A program made the position numbers and the translations under genes. Below are positions 1 through 10,337 of a stretch of 64,000 nucleotides of DNA, piece by piece; position 1 is the first letter of the stretch; each line of letters begins with the position of its first letter. Under the pieces are notes generated by a model that saw nothing but the letters and a program-made list of their open reading frames with translations, was not told the origin of the DNA and ran no database searches. Origin of the DNA: Prochlorococcus marinus str. MIT 1013 (GTDB lineage: Bacteria > Cyanobacteriota > Cyanobacteriia > PCC-6307 > Cyanobiaceae); assembly GCF_027359395.1 (NCBI RefSeq), contig NZ_CP114778.1, forward strand, positions 1,674,001-1,738,000. The letters are read 5' to 3'.

Positions 1-911
1 TCAAGTAATTCAGATTCATTTTTTATATCAATTAAATTATATTTAATATCTTTAACCTGCATTTTAGTTTTAATATCGTAAGATATGATTCCTTCTAAAT
101 TTAATTTATTTTTATCTAAATTTATAGAAGATATTAACTTATCTATCTTATTGATCTCAAATAATTTTTCTTCTTGACCTAGAAGATTTAGAATTTTCTT
201 TGGAGATATTTCTAATAATAAGAAACCGTCTTTTAGATTATCCTTTAATTGAATATTCTTATAATTTTTTTTGGTATTTAATTGATTACTATATAATTTT
301 TCTATTGACATTTTTATAATTTTCGGATTGGATGCTATTAAAAGATTATCTTTGTCATTTGAAAAGTAAATTGAGTTATTTGAATTAATTTTTTTTGAAA
401 TTATTTTTATTTTTGAAGTGCTTAATTCATTGATTTTTCTATTCGCATTATCAATGATTTCTGAGCCTGAAATAGATTCTAATTCTTTTTCAATATTTAC
501 ATCTTCTTTTATTGCTAAGACCATAATCCAATCATTTAGTGGTTTGTTGCTTGAAGCAAATATAGCAAAACTCCCATAATCTCCTACCCATTTTGAGATG
601 TCTTTTGCAAAATCAAGACTAATCAACTTAAAAGAAGAATCTCTAATAAAACTTATTTGTTTATTTATAGTGTGTTGACTAACTTTATCCTGAAAATTTT
701 CGATATATTTTGGAATTATGGCTGGATTGAGTTTCCAGTGAAAAATGAGATCAGTATTTGTTGGTATATATTTCGAGGAAACTGGAGCATTAAATGATTG
801 TTCATAGATAGGGGTTTGCTTGAGTTGCTTATTGCGCCAGATAAATATCCCTGTGAAAATTGATGAAATTATTGTTACTGATATTAAAAAATAAGATAGA
901 CGTGATTTCAT
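1..911 (-). CDS. DUF3352-like membrane-anchored protein, C-terminal part cut by window edge
   Basis: An open frame runs from an ATG at 909-911 leftwards to the window edge without a stop, giving about 303 residues of a longer protein. The N-terminus (MKSRLSYFLISVTIISSIF) is a short basic stretch followed by one hydrophobic segment, so the protein is probably membrane-anchored with the bulk outside the cytoplasm. The remainder is lysine-, asparagine- and isoleucine-rich, with recurring phrases such as NPKIIKMSIEKLY and LLLEISPKKIL. This pattern resembles the cyanobacterial DUF3352 family, whose function is unknown. The family assignment rests on recollection of the pattern, not a search. It is divergent from the rhodanese gene that follows. 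Confidence 0.6.
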   Translation of the reverse strand, partial: MKSRLSYFLISVTIISSIFTGIFIWRNKQLKQTPIYEQSFNAPVSSKYIPTNTDLIFHWKLNPAIIPKYIENFQDKVSQHTINKQISFIRDSSFKLISLDFAKDISKWVGDYGSFAIFASSNKPLNDWIMVLAIKEDVNIEKELESISGSEIIDNANRKINELSTSKIKIISKKINSNNSIYFSNDKDNLLIASNPKIIKMSIEKLYSNQLNTKKNYKNIQLKDNLKDGFLLLEISPKKILNLLGQEEKLFEINKIDKLISSINLDKNKLNLEGIISYDIKTKMQVKDIKYNLIDIKNESELL

Positions 912-986
912 TTTTATTATTTGAGCGTTTGTATACTTTTAGAACTTAGATAACAGAAAGTTTGATTTTTACTTAGAATCTAAAAT

Positions 987-1343
987 ATGAACCAGAAGAT
1001 TCCTTTAAATATATCTCCAAAAGAGTTAAATAAAATCTTAGAAGATGATTCTTCTGAAAAACCATTTATTGTAGATGTGAGGGAGGACAATGAAATTGCT
1101 ATTGCTTCATTTTCATTTTCAGTATTACATCTTCCTTTGAGTCAGGCCGCAAACTGGTCAAATAAAATAGGTGAACTGTTACCGCTGAATCAGCCCATTG
1201 TCGTTGTCTGCCATGCGGGTGTAAGAAGTATGAATTTTGGTATTTGGCTTTTAGAACAAGGAATAACTAAAAGTGTTTGGAATCTAGTCGGAGGGATAGA
1301 TGCTTGGAGTACTGATGTTGATCAATCTGTTCCAAGGTACTAA
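987..1343 (+). CDS. Rhodanese-like domain protein
   Basis: A single rhodanese domain of 118 residues. The active-site loop CHAGVRS places the catalytic cysteine near residue 75, and the family's early FIVDVRE motif is at about 27-33. Single-domain rhodaneses carry sulfur as a cysteine persulfide, or serve in thiol redox chemistry; the physiological partner cannot be told from sequence. The ATG start leaves only a few residues before the domain. The gene converges on trpB with 13 bases between stops. Function as a sulfurtransferase is a family inference. Confidence 0.85.
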   Translation: MNQKIPLNISPKELNKILEDDSSEKPFIVDVREDNEIAIASFSFSVLHLPLSQAANWSNKIGELLPLNQPIVVVCHAGVRSMNFGIWLLEQGITKSVWNLVGGIDAWSTDVDQSVPRY

Positions 1344-1356
1344 TAGACTTTTTACT

Positions 1357-2610
1357 CTATATTTTTGAACCTATTTTTTCAGCAACTGTATTCACATCTT
1401 TATCTCCTCTGCCAGAACAGTTGATGACAATTTCTGAACCATGATTGAGATTTGGGCAAAGTTTTTCCAGATAGGCAAATGCATGAGCGGTCTCTAGCGC
1501 AGGAATAATACCTTCTAATTTACTAACTAATTGCAGAGCTTCTATGGCTTCAGTGTCAGTAACAGCTGCATATTCAGCACGTCCAATTTCTTTTAAGTAA
1601 CTATGCTCCGGTCCAACTCCTGGATAATCAAGACCTGCGCTAATGGAATGCGCCTCCTCAACTTGCCCATCTTTGTCTTGTAGTAAGAGACTCATGGCTC
1701 CATGAAGAACTCCTATCCTTCCTTCAGTAATTGTCGCTGCATGTCGACCAGTTTCGACTCCATCTCCAGCAGCTTCAACTCCAATCATTCGCACACTTTT
1801 GTCTTCAACGAAAGAATGGAAAAGACCCATCGCATTCGATCCGCCACCAACACAAGCTAAAAGCACATCGGGAGACCTCCCAAAAGCTTGCTTACATTGT
1901 TGCTTTGTTTCTTCTCCAATAACTGCGTGAAAATCTCTTACCAACATTGGATATGGATGTGGGCCCGCAACTGAACCGAGAATATAGTGAGTAGTTTCAA
2001 CATTAGTAACCCAATCTCGAATCGCTTCGCTTGTTGCATCTTTGAGTGTTGCAGTTCCACTTGTTACTGGCCTCACTGAGGCTCCAAGCAACCGCATTCG
2101 GAACACGTTTAAGGCTTGTCTTCTCATATCTTCTTTGCCCATATAGATAATGCATTCCAATCCAAAACGAGCGCAGACTGTCGCAGTTGCAACTCCATGC
2201 TGTCCAGCTCCAGTTTCAGCAATAATTCTTTTTTTTCTCATCCGTATCGCAAGAAGAGCTTGCCCAAGTGCATTATTAATTTTGTGAGCACCTGTGTGAT
2301 TTAAATCTTCTCTTTTAAGCCAAATCCGTGGTCCTTTTAATGTATTTTTTCTGTAATGTTGAGTTAATCTTGTGGCTTCATATAGAGGAGTCGATCTGCC
2401 TACGTAAGTTTTTAGTAAATGATTCAGTTCTGAATTGAATGAAGAATCTTTCCATGCTTCTTTAGCAGCTTGCTCTAATTCAATAAGGGCAGGTATTAAA
2501 GTTTCAGGAACATATTGCCCCCCGTATTTACCAAATCGACCAAGAGCATTTGGCCTTATTAATGGAGATAAATCAGAATCTTTAAATTGTGTTGAGAGTG
2601 TATCTGTCAC
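1357..2610 (-). CDS. trpB: Tryptophan synthase beta chain
   Basis: This 417-residue protein is the PLP-dependent beta subunit of tryptophan synthase, which condenses indole with serine as the last step of tryptophan synthesis in the cytoplasm. The PLP lysine lies in [15 protein letters not shown] (about residue 110), and the phosphate-binding loop GGGSNAMG is near 255. Length is normal for the family. The start codon is GTG at 2608-2610; the characteristic [15 protein letters not shown] stretch begins near residue 24, so the N-terminus is complete. trpA is not adjacent. It is divergent from the SUI1-family gene with 40 bases between starts. Confidence 0.97.
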   Translation of the reverse strand: MTDTLSTQFKDSDLSPLIRPNALGRFGKYGGQYVPETLIPALIELEQAAKEAWKDSSFNSELNHLLKTYVGRSTPLYEATRLTQHYRKNTLKGPRIWLKREDLNHTGAHKINNALGQALLAIRMRKKRIIAETGAGQHGVATATVCARFGLECIIYMGKEDMRRQALNVFRMRLLGASVRPVTSGTATLKDATSEAIRDWVTNVETTHYILGSVAGPHPYPMLVRDFHAVIGEETKQQCKQAFGRSPDVLLACVGGGSNAMGLFHSFVEDKSVRMIGVEAAGDGVETGRHAATITEGRIGVLHGAMSLLLQDKDGQVEEAHSISAGLDYPGVGPEHSYLKEIGRAEYAAVTDTEAIEALQLVSKLEGIIPALETAHAFAYLEKLCPNLNHGSEIVINCSGRGDKDVNTVAEKIGSKI

Positions 2611-2650
2611 CTTAGATTAAGAAAATAGTTGCCAGCCAAAACACAAGAAA

Positions 2651-2974
2651 ATGTCCAAAGGTGGCTGGAGTGAATTTAATGACCCTCTTAAGACAATAGA
2701 GAATGACACTCAAAATAGTGTTACTCCTAAAGGAAAGCGACAAGTTCGTATTGAAAGGACTCGATCTGGAAAGAAAGGAAAACTTGTTACTGTTATTAAA
2801 GGACTTGAATTAAAGCAAGTAGAGGCAAAAAAAATTCTTAAGAATTTAAAAATAGCCTGCGGAACAGGTGGAGCTTTGAAAGGCGATTTTTTAGAGTTAC
2901 AAGGAGATCAAATATCAAAAGCTCAAGAATTTCTTTTTAAGGAAGGTTTTAGGCCAAAACAGAGTGGAGGTTAG
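2651..2974 (+). CDS. SUI1/eIF1-family translation factor (YciH-like)
   Basis: A 107-residue protein with a C-terminal SUI1 domain (about residues 30-105). The typical sequence runs from VRIERTRSGKKGKLVTVIKG through KILKNLKIACGTGGALKGD to the end. Bacterial members (YciH) resemble eukaryotic eIF1 and are thought to influence start-site fidelity in translation, but their role in cyanobacteria is not established. The first 25 residues are variable and polar. It starts with ATG and shares a 40-base promoter region with trpB on the other strand; cysC follows 52 bases downstream. Confidence 0.9.
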   Translation: MSKGGWSEFNDPLKTIENDTQNSVTPKGKRQVRIERTRSGKKGKLVTVIKGLELKQVEAKKILKNLKIACGTGGALKGDFLELQGDQISKAQEFLFKEGFRPKQSGG

Positions 2975-3026
2975 GACTAAACTGTGTCGATCAACATGGA
3001 GAATAGTAAACAATTAGTCTGAATTC

Positions 3027-3662
3027 ATGGAACAAAAATCCCAAAGTCCTCTATCAAAAGCCACCAATATAGTTTGGCATCAATCTTCAGTTAATAGAGA
3101 AGCTAGATCTCAGCAAAGAGGACATAGCAGTGCCATACTTTGGTTTACAGGTCTATCTGGTTCAGGGAAAAGCACGCTAGCTAATGCAGTAAATGTAGCT
3201 CTACACAAAAATGGTTATTCAACTTATGTTTTAGATGGTGACAACATCAGACATGGTTTATGCAAAGACTTAGGTTTTTCTGATCTTGATAGAGAAGAAA
3301 ATATTAGAAGAATTGGCGAAGTCTCTAAATTGTTTCTTGACGCTGGAATAATTGTTTTGACTGCATTCGTATCACCATTTAGAGCCGATCGCGATAATGC
3401 AAGATCATTAGTTGGAGAAAATGATTTTATAGAAATATATTGTTCAGCTGATTTAGGGGTTTGTGAAACAAGAGATACCAAAGGACTTTATGCCAAGGCA
3501 AGAAATGGAGATATCAAAGATTTCACTGGAATCTCAAGTCCTTATGAAGATCCTCAGTCTCCAGAATTGAAAATTGATACTGGAAATCTAGAGATTGATA
3601 AATGTGTAGACATAGTTACTAACTTGCTTGTGAAAAAAAATATTATTTCAAAAATTTCTTAG
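3027..3662 (+). CDS. cysC: Adenylylsulfate (APS) kinase
   Basis: This 211-residue kinase phosphorylates adenylylsulfate to PAPS in sulfate assimilation. The Walker A loop GLSGSGKST is at residues 42-50, followed by the APS-kinase signature DGDNIRHGLCKDLGFS and REENIRRIGEV. The length is that of free-standing CysC rather than the CysN-CysC fusion. The C-terminus ends in a lysine/isoleucine-rich tail. It converges on purE with 24 bases between stops. No other sulfate-assimilation gene is next to it. Confidence 0.96.
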   Translation: MEQKSQSPLSKATNIVWHQSSVNREARSQQRGHSSAILWFTGLSGSGKSTLANAVNVALHKNGYSTYVLDGDNIRHGLCKDLGFSDLDREENIRRIGEVSKLFLDAGIIVLTAFVSPFRADRDNARSLVGENDFIEIYCSADLGVCETRDTKGLYAKARNGDIKDFTGISSPYEDPQSPELKIDTGNLEIDKCVDIVTNLLVKKNIISKIS

Positions 3663-3686
3663 TAAATTTAGTAATGAATTTCACGT

Positions 3687-4226
3687 TCATGACATTTTTT
3701 CTAGATAAGTTTTAGCTCCAATCTCCTTAAGTCTTTGATCTTTTTTTACGACAAGGTCGTGAAGCTCAGATCTGTAGGTTTTTAATTTATTTGTTAATTC
3801 AGTATTGTTAACTGCCAAAATTTGAGTAGCTAAAAGGCCAGCATTTAGGCCTCCTTCAATGGCAACCGTTGCTACTGGTATGCCTGAGGGCATTTGCAAT
3901 ATTGAATACATAGAATCTATTCCTGAAAGCGCCTTGCTTTTGACGGGAACTCCTATCACTGGAAGGGTCGTAAGCGATGCGATCATTCCAGGTAAATGAG
4001 CAGCCCCTCCAGCCCCAGCAATTATGACTCCAAAACCATTTGATTCTGCCATTTGAGCAAAATCCATCATTTCTTTTGGAGTTCTATGAGCAGATAAGAT
4101 CCTTACTTCATTAGATATGCCAAATTGATCTAGAATTGCAACCGCAGGCTGAAGAGTTTTAAGGTCTGAATCACTACCCATTACTACTGCCACTTCCTTA
4201 AATGTATTAGCTTCGGTTAAAGACAA
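3687..4226 (-). CDS. purE: N5-carboxyaminoimidazole ribonucleotide mutase
   Basis: The catalytic subunit of the purine enzyme that converts N5-CAIR to CAIR. The PurE signature VVMGSDSDLKTL (about 14-25) and SAHRTPKEMMDFA (about 45-57) are intact, as is the glycine-rich IIAGAGGAAHLPGM loop. The length is 179 residues. The frame opens with TTG at 4224-4226; the next in-frame ATG lies inside the SDSD motif, so an upstream non-ATG start is required and TTG is the best candidate. purK is not adjacent. Confidence 0.95.
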   Translation of the reverse strand: MSLTEANTFKEVAVVMGSDSDLKTLQPAVAILDQFGISNEVRILSAHRTPKEMMDFAQMAESNGFGVIIAGAGGAAHLPGMIASLTTLPVIGVPVKSKALSGIDSMYSILQMPSGIPVATVAIEGGLNAGLLATQILAVNNTELTNKLKTYRSELHDLVVKKDQRLKEIGAKTYLEKMS

Positions 4227-4305
4227 TTCTCGATTTTATAAATCTCCTTCTTAATAATGCCAATTATTTATGAATCCTGCATTAATTATTTTTAGTTTTT
4301 AAGAA

Positions 4306-5466
4306 ATGAGAAAAATTAAAAACATTAAATTACCTCAACCAGATAAAAGCGAAGATGAAAATAGTTTATTCTCACTGGTTTTAGATGAATATGGAATTAT
4401 TCTCTCGATTGATAAAAGTTCCAATAGAAATTCAATTTATGGCGAAGATTGGTGTGGTGATTGGCTAAGTCCAAGAGCGATTGATCTTCAAATAAATGGA
4501 GGTTTAGGAATCTCATTTACAGATTTAACTTTTAATAAAATACCTAAATTATTAACATTGCTTGATCGACTTTGGCTTGATGGAGTGGAAGGAATTTGTC
4601 CAACTTTTGTTAGTTGTTCTATAGATCAATTCCAATTAGGAATGAAGGTCTTAAAGGAAGCTAAAAAACATACTTCGAAAAATAGATGTCGACTTCTTGG
4701 TGCTCATATGGAAGGACCTTTTTTATGCGAATCATATTCTGGAGCACATGATATAGAAAGTATTTGTAAGCCAAGTATTTCTGCTTTAAATCAGAGAATA
4801 AAGGGATTTGAAGACGACATAGCATTAATGACATTGGCTCCAGAATTAATAGGTTCTTTTGATGTCATTTCTCGTCTAAGAGAATTAAATATCTTGGTTT
4901 CGCTGGGACATTCTTCAGCTGATTTTGATTCGGCGATGAATGCTTTTAATAATGGAGTGACCATGGTTACACATACTTTTAATGCAATGAAAGGTTTACA
5001 TCATCGAGCTATTGGACCTATCGGAGCGGCTGCAAGAAGAGACGATGTCTTCCTAGGATTGATTGCTGATGGTGTTCATGTTCATGCAGATATGATTAGG
5101 CTTTTAAAGATACTTGCACCAAAGCAAATTGTTTTAGTCAGTGATGCAATATCAGCTTATGGTTTAGGAGATGGATCGTTTGATTGGGACAAACGTTTGA
5201 TTACAGTAGAAAATGGTTTATGCAGACTTCCAAATGACACAATTGCAGGATCTACTCTGCCTTTACTAGATGCATGCAAAAAAATAGCTAAATGGATTAA
5301 TGATCCTTCTGCTGCTATTTGGATGGGAACACTTGCTCCACGTATGGTATTAAGTCAGAAGAAAATGACTTTAAAATCTTTTTTTATTGGAAAAAATATT
5401 CAGTCTTTACTTCGATGGAAAATCAATTCTTGTAATCAAGAGTTGTCTTGGCATATGGCTGCGTAA
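4306..5466 (+). CDS. nagA: N-acetylglucosamine-6-phosphate deacetylase
   Basis: A 386-residue amidohydrolase-superfamily protein, close to the usual NagA length, which removes acetate from GlcNAc-6-P during amino-sugar or cell-wall recycling. The metal-site elements are visible in order: the LGAHMEGPFL glutamate, SLGHSSADFD and VTHTFNAMKGLHHR histidines, and the catalytic aspartate in VLVSDAISAYG. The INGG turn (about residue 63-66) matches the N-terminal strand. No nagB or PTS gene is nearby, so a recycling rather than uptake role is an inference. chlM starts 28 bases downstream, so the two may be co-transcribed. Confidence 0.9.
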   Translation: MRKIKNIKLPQPDKSEDENSLFSLVLDEYGIILSIDKSSNRNSIYGEDWCGDWLSPRAIDLQINGGLGISFTDLTFNKIPKLLTLLDRLWLDGVEGICPTFVSCSIDQFQLGMKVLKEAKKHTSKNRCRLLGAHMEGPFLCESYSGAHDIESICKPSISALNQRIKGFEDDIALMTLAPELIGSFDVISRLRELNILVSLGHSSADFDSAMNAFNNGVTMVTHTFNAMKGLHHRAIGPIGAAARRDDVFLGLIADGVHVHADMIRLLKILAPKQIVLVSDAISAYGLGDGSFDWDKRLITVENGLCRLPNDTIAGSTLPLLDACKKIAKWINDPSAAIWMGTLAPRMVLSQKKMTLKSFFIGKNIQSLLRWKINSCNQELSWHMAA

Positions 5467-5494
5467 GATTGGTAAGAGGTAATTATCTGATTAA

Positions 5495-6196
5495 ATGACA
5501 ACGCAAATTGAGAACAACGAAAAGGCCGAAGTCACAGAATATTTTAATGGGACTGGGTTTGATAGATGGAATCGAATATATAGCGAAAGTGATGATGTAA
5601 ATAAAGTGCAAAAAAATATAAGGATAGGTCACCAAAAGACAGTTGATGATGTCATTAGTTGGTTGAAAGCTTATGACAATATCAAGGACAAAAGTTTCTG
5701 TGATGCTGGCTGCGGTGTTGGTAGTTTAAGTATTCCATTGGCAAAATTGGGTGCTAAATCGATTCATTTAAGTGATATTTCTGAAGCGATGATAAATGAG
5801 ACAAAAAACAGGGCAAAGGAAGCAGGTTTGGACTTAAATAAGCTGAATTTTCGAACATCTGATTTAGAAAATTTAAAAGGTTCATTTAATACAGTTATTT
5901 GCTTAGATGTTTTCATTCACTACCCTCAAAAGGAGGCTGAGGCAATGGTGAAACATCTCTGTCAATTATCTGATGAGAGATTAATTGTTAGCTTTGCTCC
6001 TTATACTCCTTTACTAGCCCTTTTGAAAGGTATTGGTCAACTATTCCCTGGACCAAGTAAAACTACTCGGGCCTATACATTAAGGGAGGCTGGAATTATA
6101 GAAGCTGCAAAGCAATCTGGCTTTAAAGTAATCAAAAGCAAGTTGAATCAAGCTCCTTTCTATTTCTCGAAACTAATAGAATTTGTGAAATACTAA
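5495..6196 (+). CDS. chlM: Mg-protoporphyrin IX O-methyltransferase
   Basis: This 233-residue SAM-dependent methyltransferase esterifies the ring C propionate of Mg-protoporphyrin IX in chlorophyll synthesis. The SAM-binding loop DAGCGVGSLSIPLA is at about residues 70-83, with the acidic LSDIS strand after it. The N-terminal YFNGTGFDRWNRIY segment is characteristic of ChlM. Length agrees with the family. It probably shares a transcript with nagA, 28 bases upstream, and converges on the response-regulator gene. Confidence 0.96.
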   Translation: MTTQIENNEKAEVTEYFNGTGFDRWNRIYSESDDVNKVQKNIRIGHQKTVDDVISWLKAYDNIKDKSFCDAGCGVGSLSIPLAKLGAKSIHLSDISEAMINETKNRAKEAGLDLNKLNFRTSDLENLKGSFNTVICLDVFIHYPQKEAEAMVKHLCQLSDERLIVSFAPYTPLLALLKGIGQLFPGPSKTTRAYTLREAGIIEAAKQSGFKVIKSKLNQAPFYFSKLIEFVKY

Positions 6197-6228
6197 AGAA
6201 CTAAAATTTTTATTTTTCAAAAACACAT

Positions 6229-6957
6229 TTAGGTAACCAAATGATTCTCAAGTGCATATCTAACTAATTCTGTTCTACTAGAAGTGCCGGTTTTAATAAA
6301 TAATCGACTCACATATTTCTCTACATTGCGGATAGAAGTCTCAAGTTGTCTTGCAATTTCTTTGTTCATTAAACCTTCCGCTACTAGTTGCAAAACGCTT
6401 GCCTCTCTTGGGGTGAAATTAGGAATCGAATCATCTTTCCGTGAGTTGTTTTTATCCCCATGGCTAAGCATTGATTTGATTTCTGTAATCTGTTTTGCCA
6501 TTTGGCCAACATCAGCATTCGCAAATCTGGCTGCTTCAGTTAATAATCGCTCTTGCCTCTGAACTACATTCTTAACTCTTGCAACTAGCTCATCGGGATC
6601 AAATGGTTTTGGCATGTAGTCGTCTACACCTGCTTGATACCCTTGAGTTCTATCAGCAGTCATACCCTTAGCAGTAAGGAAAATGACAGGTGTACCTCCA
6701 AGTCTTTCATCTTCTCTAATTTTTTTTAAAAGTCCATAACCATCACATCTAGGCATCATGACGTCACTGATAATTACATCAGGAATCATTTTTTGAGCTT
6801 TTTCCCATCCCTCTTCTCCATCTATAGCGGTTGTAACTTGAAATCCCTCATCTTCAAGATAAGCCTGGACAGCAGTTCTTAACCCAGGCTCGTCATCGAC
6901 AAGTAATATCCTTGGAGTCTGAGAAACTTCTTGTGTTGATGGATTTGGGTCACTCAT
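6229..6957 (-). CDS. NarL/LuxR-type response regulator, Rre1/Ycf29-like
   Basis: A two-domain response regulator of 242 residues. The receiver domain (about 15-130) has the DDEPGLRTAV acidic pocket, the phospho-accepting aspartate near residue 65 in IISDVMMPRCDGY, and the conserved lysine in DDYMPKPFDPDE. The C-terminal LuxR-type helix-turn-helix (about 178-240) contains FTPREASVLQLVAEGLMNKE. This architecture fits the cyanobacterial/plastid Rre1 (Ycf29) lineage, which works with the Hik2 sensor in stress and redox signalling; that specific orthology is my inference. No sensor kinase is adjacent. Confidence 0.85.
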   Translation of the reverse strand: MSDPNPSTQEVSQTPRILLVDDEPGLRTAVQAYLEDEGFQVTTAIDGEEGWEKAQKMIPDVIISDVMMPRCDGYGLLKKIREDERLGGTPVIFLTAKGMTADRTQGYQAGVDDYMPKPFDPDELVARVKNVVQRQERLLTEAARFANADVGQMAKQITEIKSMLSHGDKNNSRKDDSIPNFTPREASVLQLVAEGLMNKEIARQLETSIRNVEKYVSRLFIKTGTSSRTELVRYALENHLVT

Positions 6958-7035
6958 AAAAATTGGACTTATAGAGTTTTTAAAGATGATATTAACCTTT
7001 ATTCCTCTCTATTATTTAGCTTAACGAATGAATCA

Positions 7036-8184
7036 ATGGATAATAATCATCTGATTTTTGATTTTCAGTCCTCAACACCATGCTCTACGAAGGTCGTTAA
7101 GGAGATGGCTCCTTATTGGAATGAGTTGTGGGGTAATCCCTCTAATACTAATAATCGATCAGGTGTTTTTGCTTCAGCTGCCGTAGAAGTATCTCGTGAA
7201 AAAATAGCTTCATATTTGAATATCGAGCCTAAAAGATTGATTTTCACGAGTGGGGCAACAGAAGCGAATAATTTGGGTTTAGTTGGACATGCAAGAGCTA
7301 AAGCACAACTTATTGGAAAACCTGGACACATAATTACCGTTTCAACTGAACATCATGCAGTCCTTGATCCGCTTAGGCAACTTCAAAAAGAAGGGTTCCG
7401 TTTGTCAGAATTACAACCGAATAAAGATGGTTTAATCAATATTCAACAACTTTCTGAAGCTGTTGAAAAAGATACTTTTTTGGTTAGTGTCATGGCTGCA
7501 AATAATGAGATAGGGGTTTTGCAACCTATTTCTGAAATTGGGTCTTTTTGTAAGAGAAAAGGAATCGCTTTTCACACTGATGCCGCTCAAGCCTTGGGAT
7601 ACTTAGATTTAGACCCCGATAAATTACGCATTGATTTGATGAGCTTGAGTGCTCACAAAATCTATGGCCCTAAAGGGATTGGGGCTTTGGTGATTAGGGA
7701 AGGATTCCCTCTTGAACCGTCTCAATATGGAGGAGGTCAGGAGCTTGGATTAAGATCTGGAACGCTCCCTGTCCCTTTAATTGTTGGCTTTGCAAAGGCA
7801 GTCGAAATAACAAAAAATGATCAGGATGAAAGGAATAAGAGACTTTTATTTTTTAGAAACTTATTGTTGAACGGGTTAAAAAAGAATATTTCTGGATTGA
7901 TTGTTAATGGATCTATCGATCAAAGATTGCCTCATAATCTAAATATCACTTTCCCTGGTGTGCATGGAAGTCAATTGCATGGTCAATTAAGAAGGTTTAT
8001 TTTTTGTACTAGTGGTTCAGCTTGCAGTAATGGTGAAGCTTCTCATGTTCTAAAGGAGATAGGGCTCTGCAAAAAAGATGCTGAAGCATCAATAAGGATG
8101 AGTATTGGGAGAAATACTACTGAGAAAGATATCAAAGAGGCTATTGAGATTATTACAAATATAGTGATTAATCTTAGAAAATAA
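7036..8184 (+). CDS. Cysteine desulfurase (NifS/IscS class)
   Basis: A PLP-dependent enzyme of 382 residues that withdraws sulfur from cysteine for Fe-S cluster assembly and thio-modification. The PLP lysine is near 208 in SAHKIYGPKGIG, preceded by HTDAAQALG. The persulfide cysteine is near 330 in CTSGSACSNGE, a long-loop (IscS/NifS, group I) arrangement rather than the SufS type. It starts at an ATG 78 bases from the divergent response-regulator start and ends 7 bases from the converging rsmH. Which cluster pathway it serves cannot be told here. Confidence 0.92.
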   Translation: MDNNHLIFDFQSSTPCSTKVVKEMAPYWNELWGNPSNTNNRSGVFASAAVEVSREKIASYLNIEPKRLIFTSGATEANNLGLVGHARAKAQLIGKPGHIITVSTEHHAVLDPLRQLQKEGFRLSELQPNKDGLINIQQLSEAVEKDTFLVSVMAANNEIGVLQPISEIGSFCKRKGIAFHTDAAQALGYLDLDPDKLRIDLMSLSAHKIYGPKGIGALVIREGFPLEPSQYGGGQELGLRSGTLPVPLIVGFAKAVEITKNDQDERNKRLLFFRNLLLNGLKKNISGLIVNGSIDQRLPHNLNITFPGVHGSQLHGQLRRFIFCTSGSACSNGEASHVLKEIGLCKKDAEASIRMSIGRNTTEKDIKEAIEIITNIVINLRK

Positions 8185-8191
8185 TTTAAGT

Positions 8192-9106
8192 CTATTTTAA
8201 GAATTTCTTTGCAGAAATTCTTAACTTTGCACTTTTACTTCTTGGATTTAATTCTATTTCTTGAGGACTTGCTCTCAAGGGTTTTTTAGAGAGTATTTTT
8301 AATCTATTGTCAGTTTTAAAACTCGATTTAACTCTTCTATCTTCTAGTGAATGAAAACTCATTATCATCAATAGTCCATCCTCTAACAACCAGTTTGGAG
8401 CTTTTTTTAATAAGCTATCCAGCGATTCCAATTCATTATTAACAGCTATTCTTAAAGCCTGAAAAGTTCTAGTTGAAGGATGAATTCTGCCATGTCTTTG
8501 CTTGGGTGGAAAACAACCGGCAATTGCATAAGAAAGAGCTTGAGTTCCATTGTATGCTCCATTTTCTGCAAGATCATTTTTGATTTTTCTTGCAATACGT
8601 CTAGAACGTTTTTCTTCTCCTAAGTTATATATTAAATTTGCTAAATCCTGTTCAGATAGAGTGTCAATAAGTTCGGCTGCACTTAGACCTTTCTCAGGAT
8701 TCATTCTCATGTCTACCGGACCATCTAAACGAAAGCTAAAACCTCGTGAAGGCTCATCAAGTTGATGACTACTAACTCCAAGATCCGCTAAGACGCAAAT
8801 GGCTTGTTTGTTAAGTGAAAAGTCTGCGAAGTTTGTAGAGATTATTTCTATTCGTGTGCCGAACTTTATTAATCTTTTTGATGCTGCTTCTCTAGCTATT
8901 GGATCTTGATCAATCCCAATAATTTTGATTCCTGGGAAATTCTCTAGTATTTGAGCTGAATGCCCCCCTCCTCCAATGGTGGCATCAATAATTAATCCTT
9001 GTTTTGTTAATTCACTTGGTAATTCCTTTAGTGATTGAATTATTTCTTTCCCCATTATTGGGACATGATTAAAGTTAGAACTTGAACTAATTGGCCCTTC
9101 TTTCAT
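8192..9106 (-). CDS. rsmH: 16S rRNA (cytosine-1402-N4)-methyltransferase
   Basis: RsmH (formerly MraW) methylates C1402 in the decoding centre of 16S rRNA. The protein is 304 residues. The SAM-binding stretch [14 protein letters not shown] is at about 42-55, the family motif [18 protein letters not shown] is central, and the C-terminal half carries [12 protein letters not shown] and MSFHSLEDR. Everything expected is present. Unlike many bacteria there are no division (dcw) genes beside it. It is divergent from ndhH. Confidence 0.96.
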   Translation of the reverse strand: MKEGPISSSSNFNHVPIMGKEIIQSLKELPSELTKQGLIIDATIGGGGHSAQILENFPGIKIIGIDQDPIAREAASKRLIKFGTRIEIISTNFADFSLNKQAICVLADLGVSSHQLDEPSRGFSFRLDGPVDMRMNPEKGLSAAELIDTLSEQDLANLIYNLGEEKRSRRIARKIKNDLAENGAYNGTQALSYAIAGCFPPKQRHGRIHPSTRTFQALRIAVNNELESLDSLLKKAPNWLLEDGLLMIMSFHSLEDRRVKSSFKTDNRLKILSKKPLRASPQEIELNPRSKSAKLRISAKKFLK

Positions 9107-9147
9107 AAGTTTTCACTAGTATTTAGACATTGCTTTGGTTGGGCCCA

Positions 9148-10332
9148 ATGACGCAGCTTGAAACGCGTACGGAGCCAATGGTGGTCAACTTTGGGCCACA
9201 TCATCCATCAATGCATGGGGTATTGCGATTGGTCGTAACCCTTGATGGAGAGGATGTTGTTGATTGTGAACCAGTTATTGGTTACTTGCACAGAGGGATG
9301 GAGAAAATTGCTGAGAATAGAACAAACGTTATGTTTGTTCCTTACGTGAGTCGCATGGATTATGCGGCTGGTATGTTTTACGAAGCCATTGTTGTTAATG
9401 CTCCTGAGCGTTTAGCAAATATAAAGGTACCTAAGAGAGCAAGTTATATCAGAGTGATAATGCTTGAGTTGAATAGGATCGCTAATCATTTGTTATGGTT
9501 AGGCCCATTTTTGGCTGATGTAGGGGCTCAAACTCCTTTCTTCTATATTTTTAGAGAAAGAGAGATGATTTACGATTTATGGGAGGCTGCAACTGGTCAA
9601 AGATTGATTAATAATAATTATTTTCGTATTGGTGGCGTTGCATGTGATTTGCCTTGGGGTTGGTTAGAAAAATGCAAAGATTTTTGTGATTGGTTTGGTC
9701 CGAAGATTGATGAGTACGAAAAATTGATAACTAATAACCCTATCTTTCGTAGACGTATAGAAGGTTTAGGTGTGATTGGAAAAGAGCAAGCGATTAACTG
9801 GAGTCTTTCTGGTCCAATGCTTCGGGCTGCAGGTGTTCCATGGGATTTGAGAAAGGTAGATCATTATGAATGTTATGACGATTTTGAATGGGATATTGCA
9901 TGGGAGAAAGAGGGGGATTGTTATGCAAGATATAGAGTTCGTATTGAAGAAATGAGACAGTCTTTAAAAATATTGCGACAAGCTTGTGAGATGATTCCAG
10001 GGGGGGCAACAGAAAATCTTGAGGCAAAAAGGACAGTTGAGGAAAAAAAAGGTGATATGTCAGGCTTTGATTATCAATATGTCGCTAAGAAGGTTGCACC
10101 TACTTTTAAGATTCCTAATGGTGAATTATATACACGCCTTGAGTCTGGGAAAGGAGAGATAGGAGTATTTATTCAAGGTAATAATGATGTAACTCCTTGG
10201 CGGTTTAAAATTAGAGCGGCTGATTCTAATAATTTGCAGATACTTCCTCACATACTGAAGGGAGCTAAGGTCGCTGACATAATGGCTATCTTAGGTTCTA
10301 TTGATGTGATTATGGGTTCTGTTGATAGATAG
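9148..10332 (+). CDS. ndhH: NAD(P)H dehydrogenase-like complex subunit H
   Basis: The 49-kDa-type subunit of the cyanobacterial NDH-1 complex at the thylakoid membrane, which takes part in cyclic electron flow, respiration and CO2 uptake. Near the N-terminus [18 protein letters not shown] is the classic quinone-pocket motif of this family. The frame is open from a TTG at 9130, but the ATG at 9148 gives the usual [10 protein letters not shown] start and 394 residues, the family length. The thioesterase gene follows after 5 bases and is likely co-transcribed. Confidence 0.97.
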   Translation: MTQLETRTEPMVVNFGPHHPSMHGVLRLVVTLDGEDVVDCEPVIGYLHRGMEKIAENRTNVMFVPYVSRMDYAAGMFYEAIVVNAPERLANIKVPKRASYIRVIMLELNRIANHLLWLGPFLADVGAQTPFFYIFREREMIYDLWEAATGQRLINNNYFRIGGVACDLPWGWLEKCKDFCDWFGPKIDEYEKLITNNPIFRRRIEGLGVIGKEQAINWSLSGPMLRAAGVPWDLRKVDHYECYDDFEWDIAWEKEGDCYARYRVRIEEMRQSLKILRQACEMIPGGATENLEAKRTVEEKKGDMSGFDYQYVAKKVAPTFKIPNGELYTRLESGKGEIGVFIQGNNDVTPWRFKIRAADSNNLQILPHILKGAKVADIMAILGSIDVIMGSVDR

Positions 10333-10337
10333 GTTCT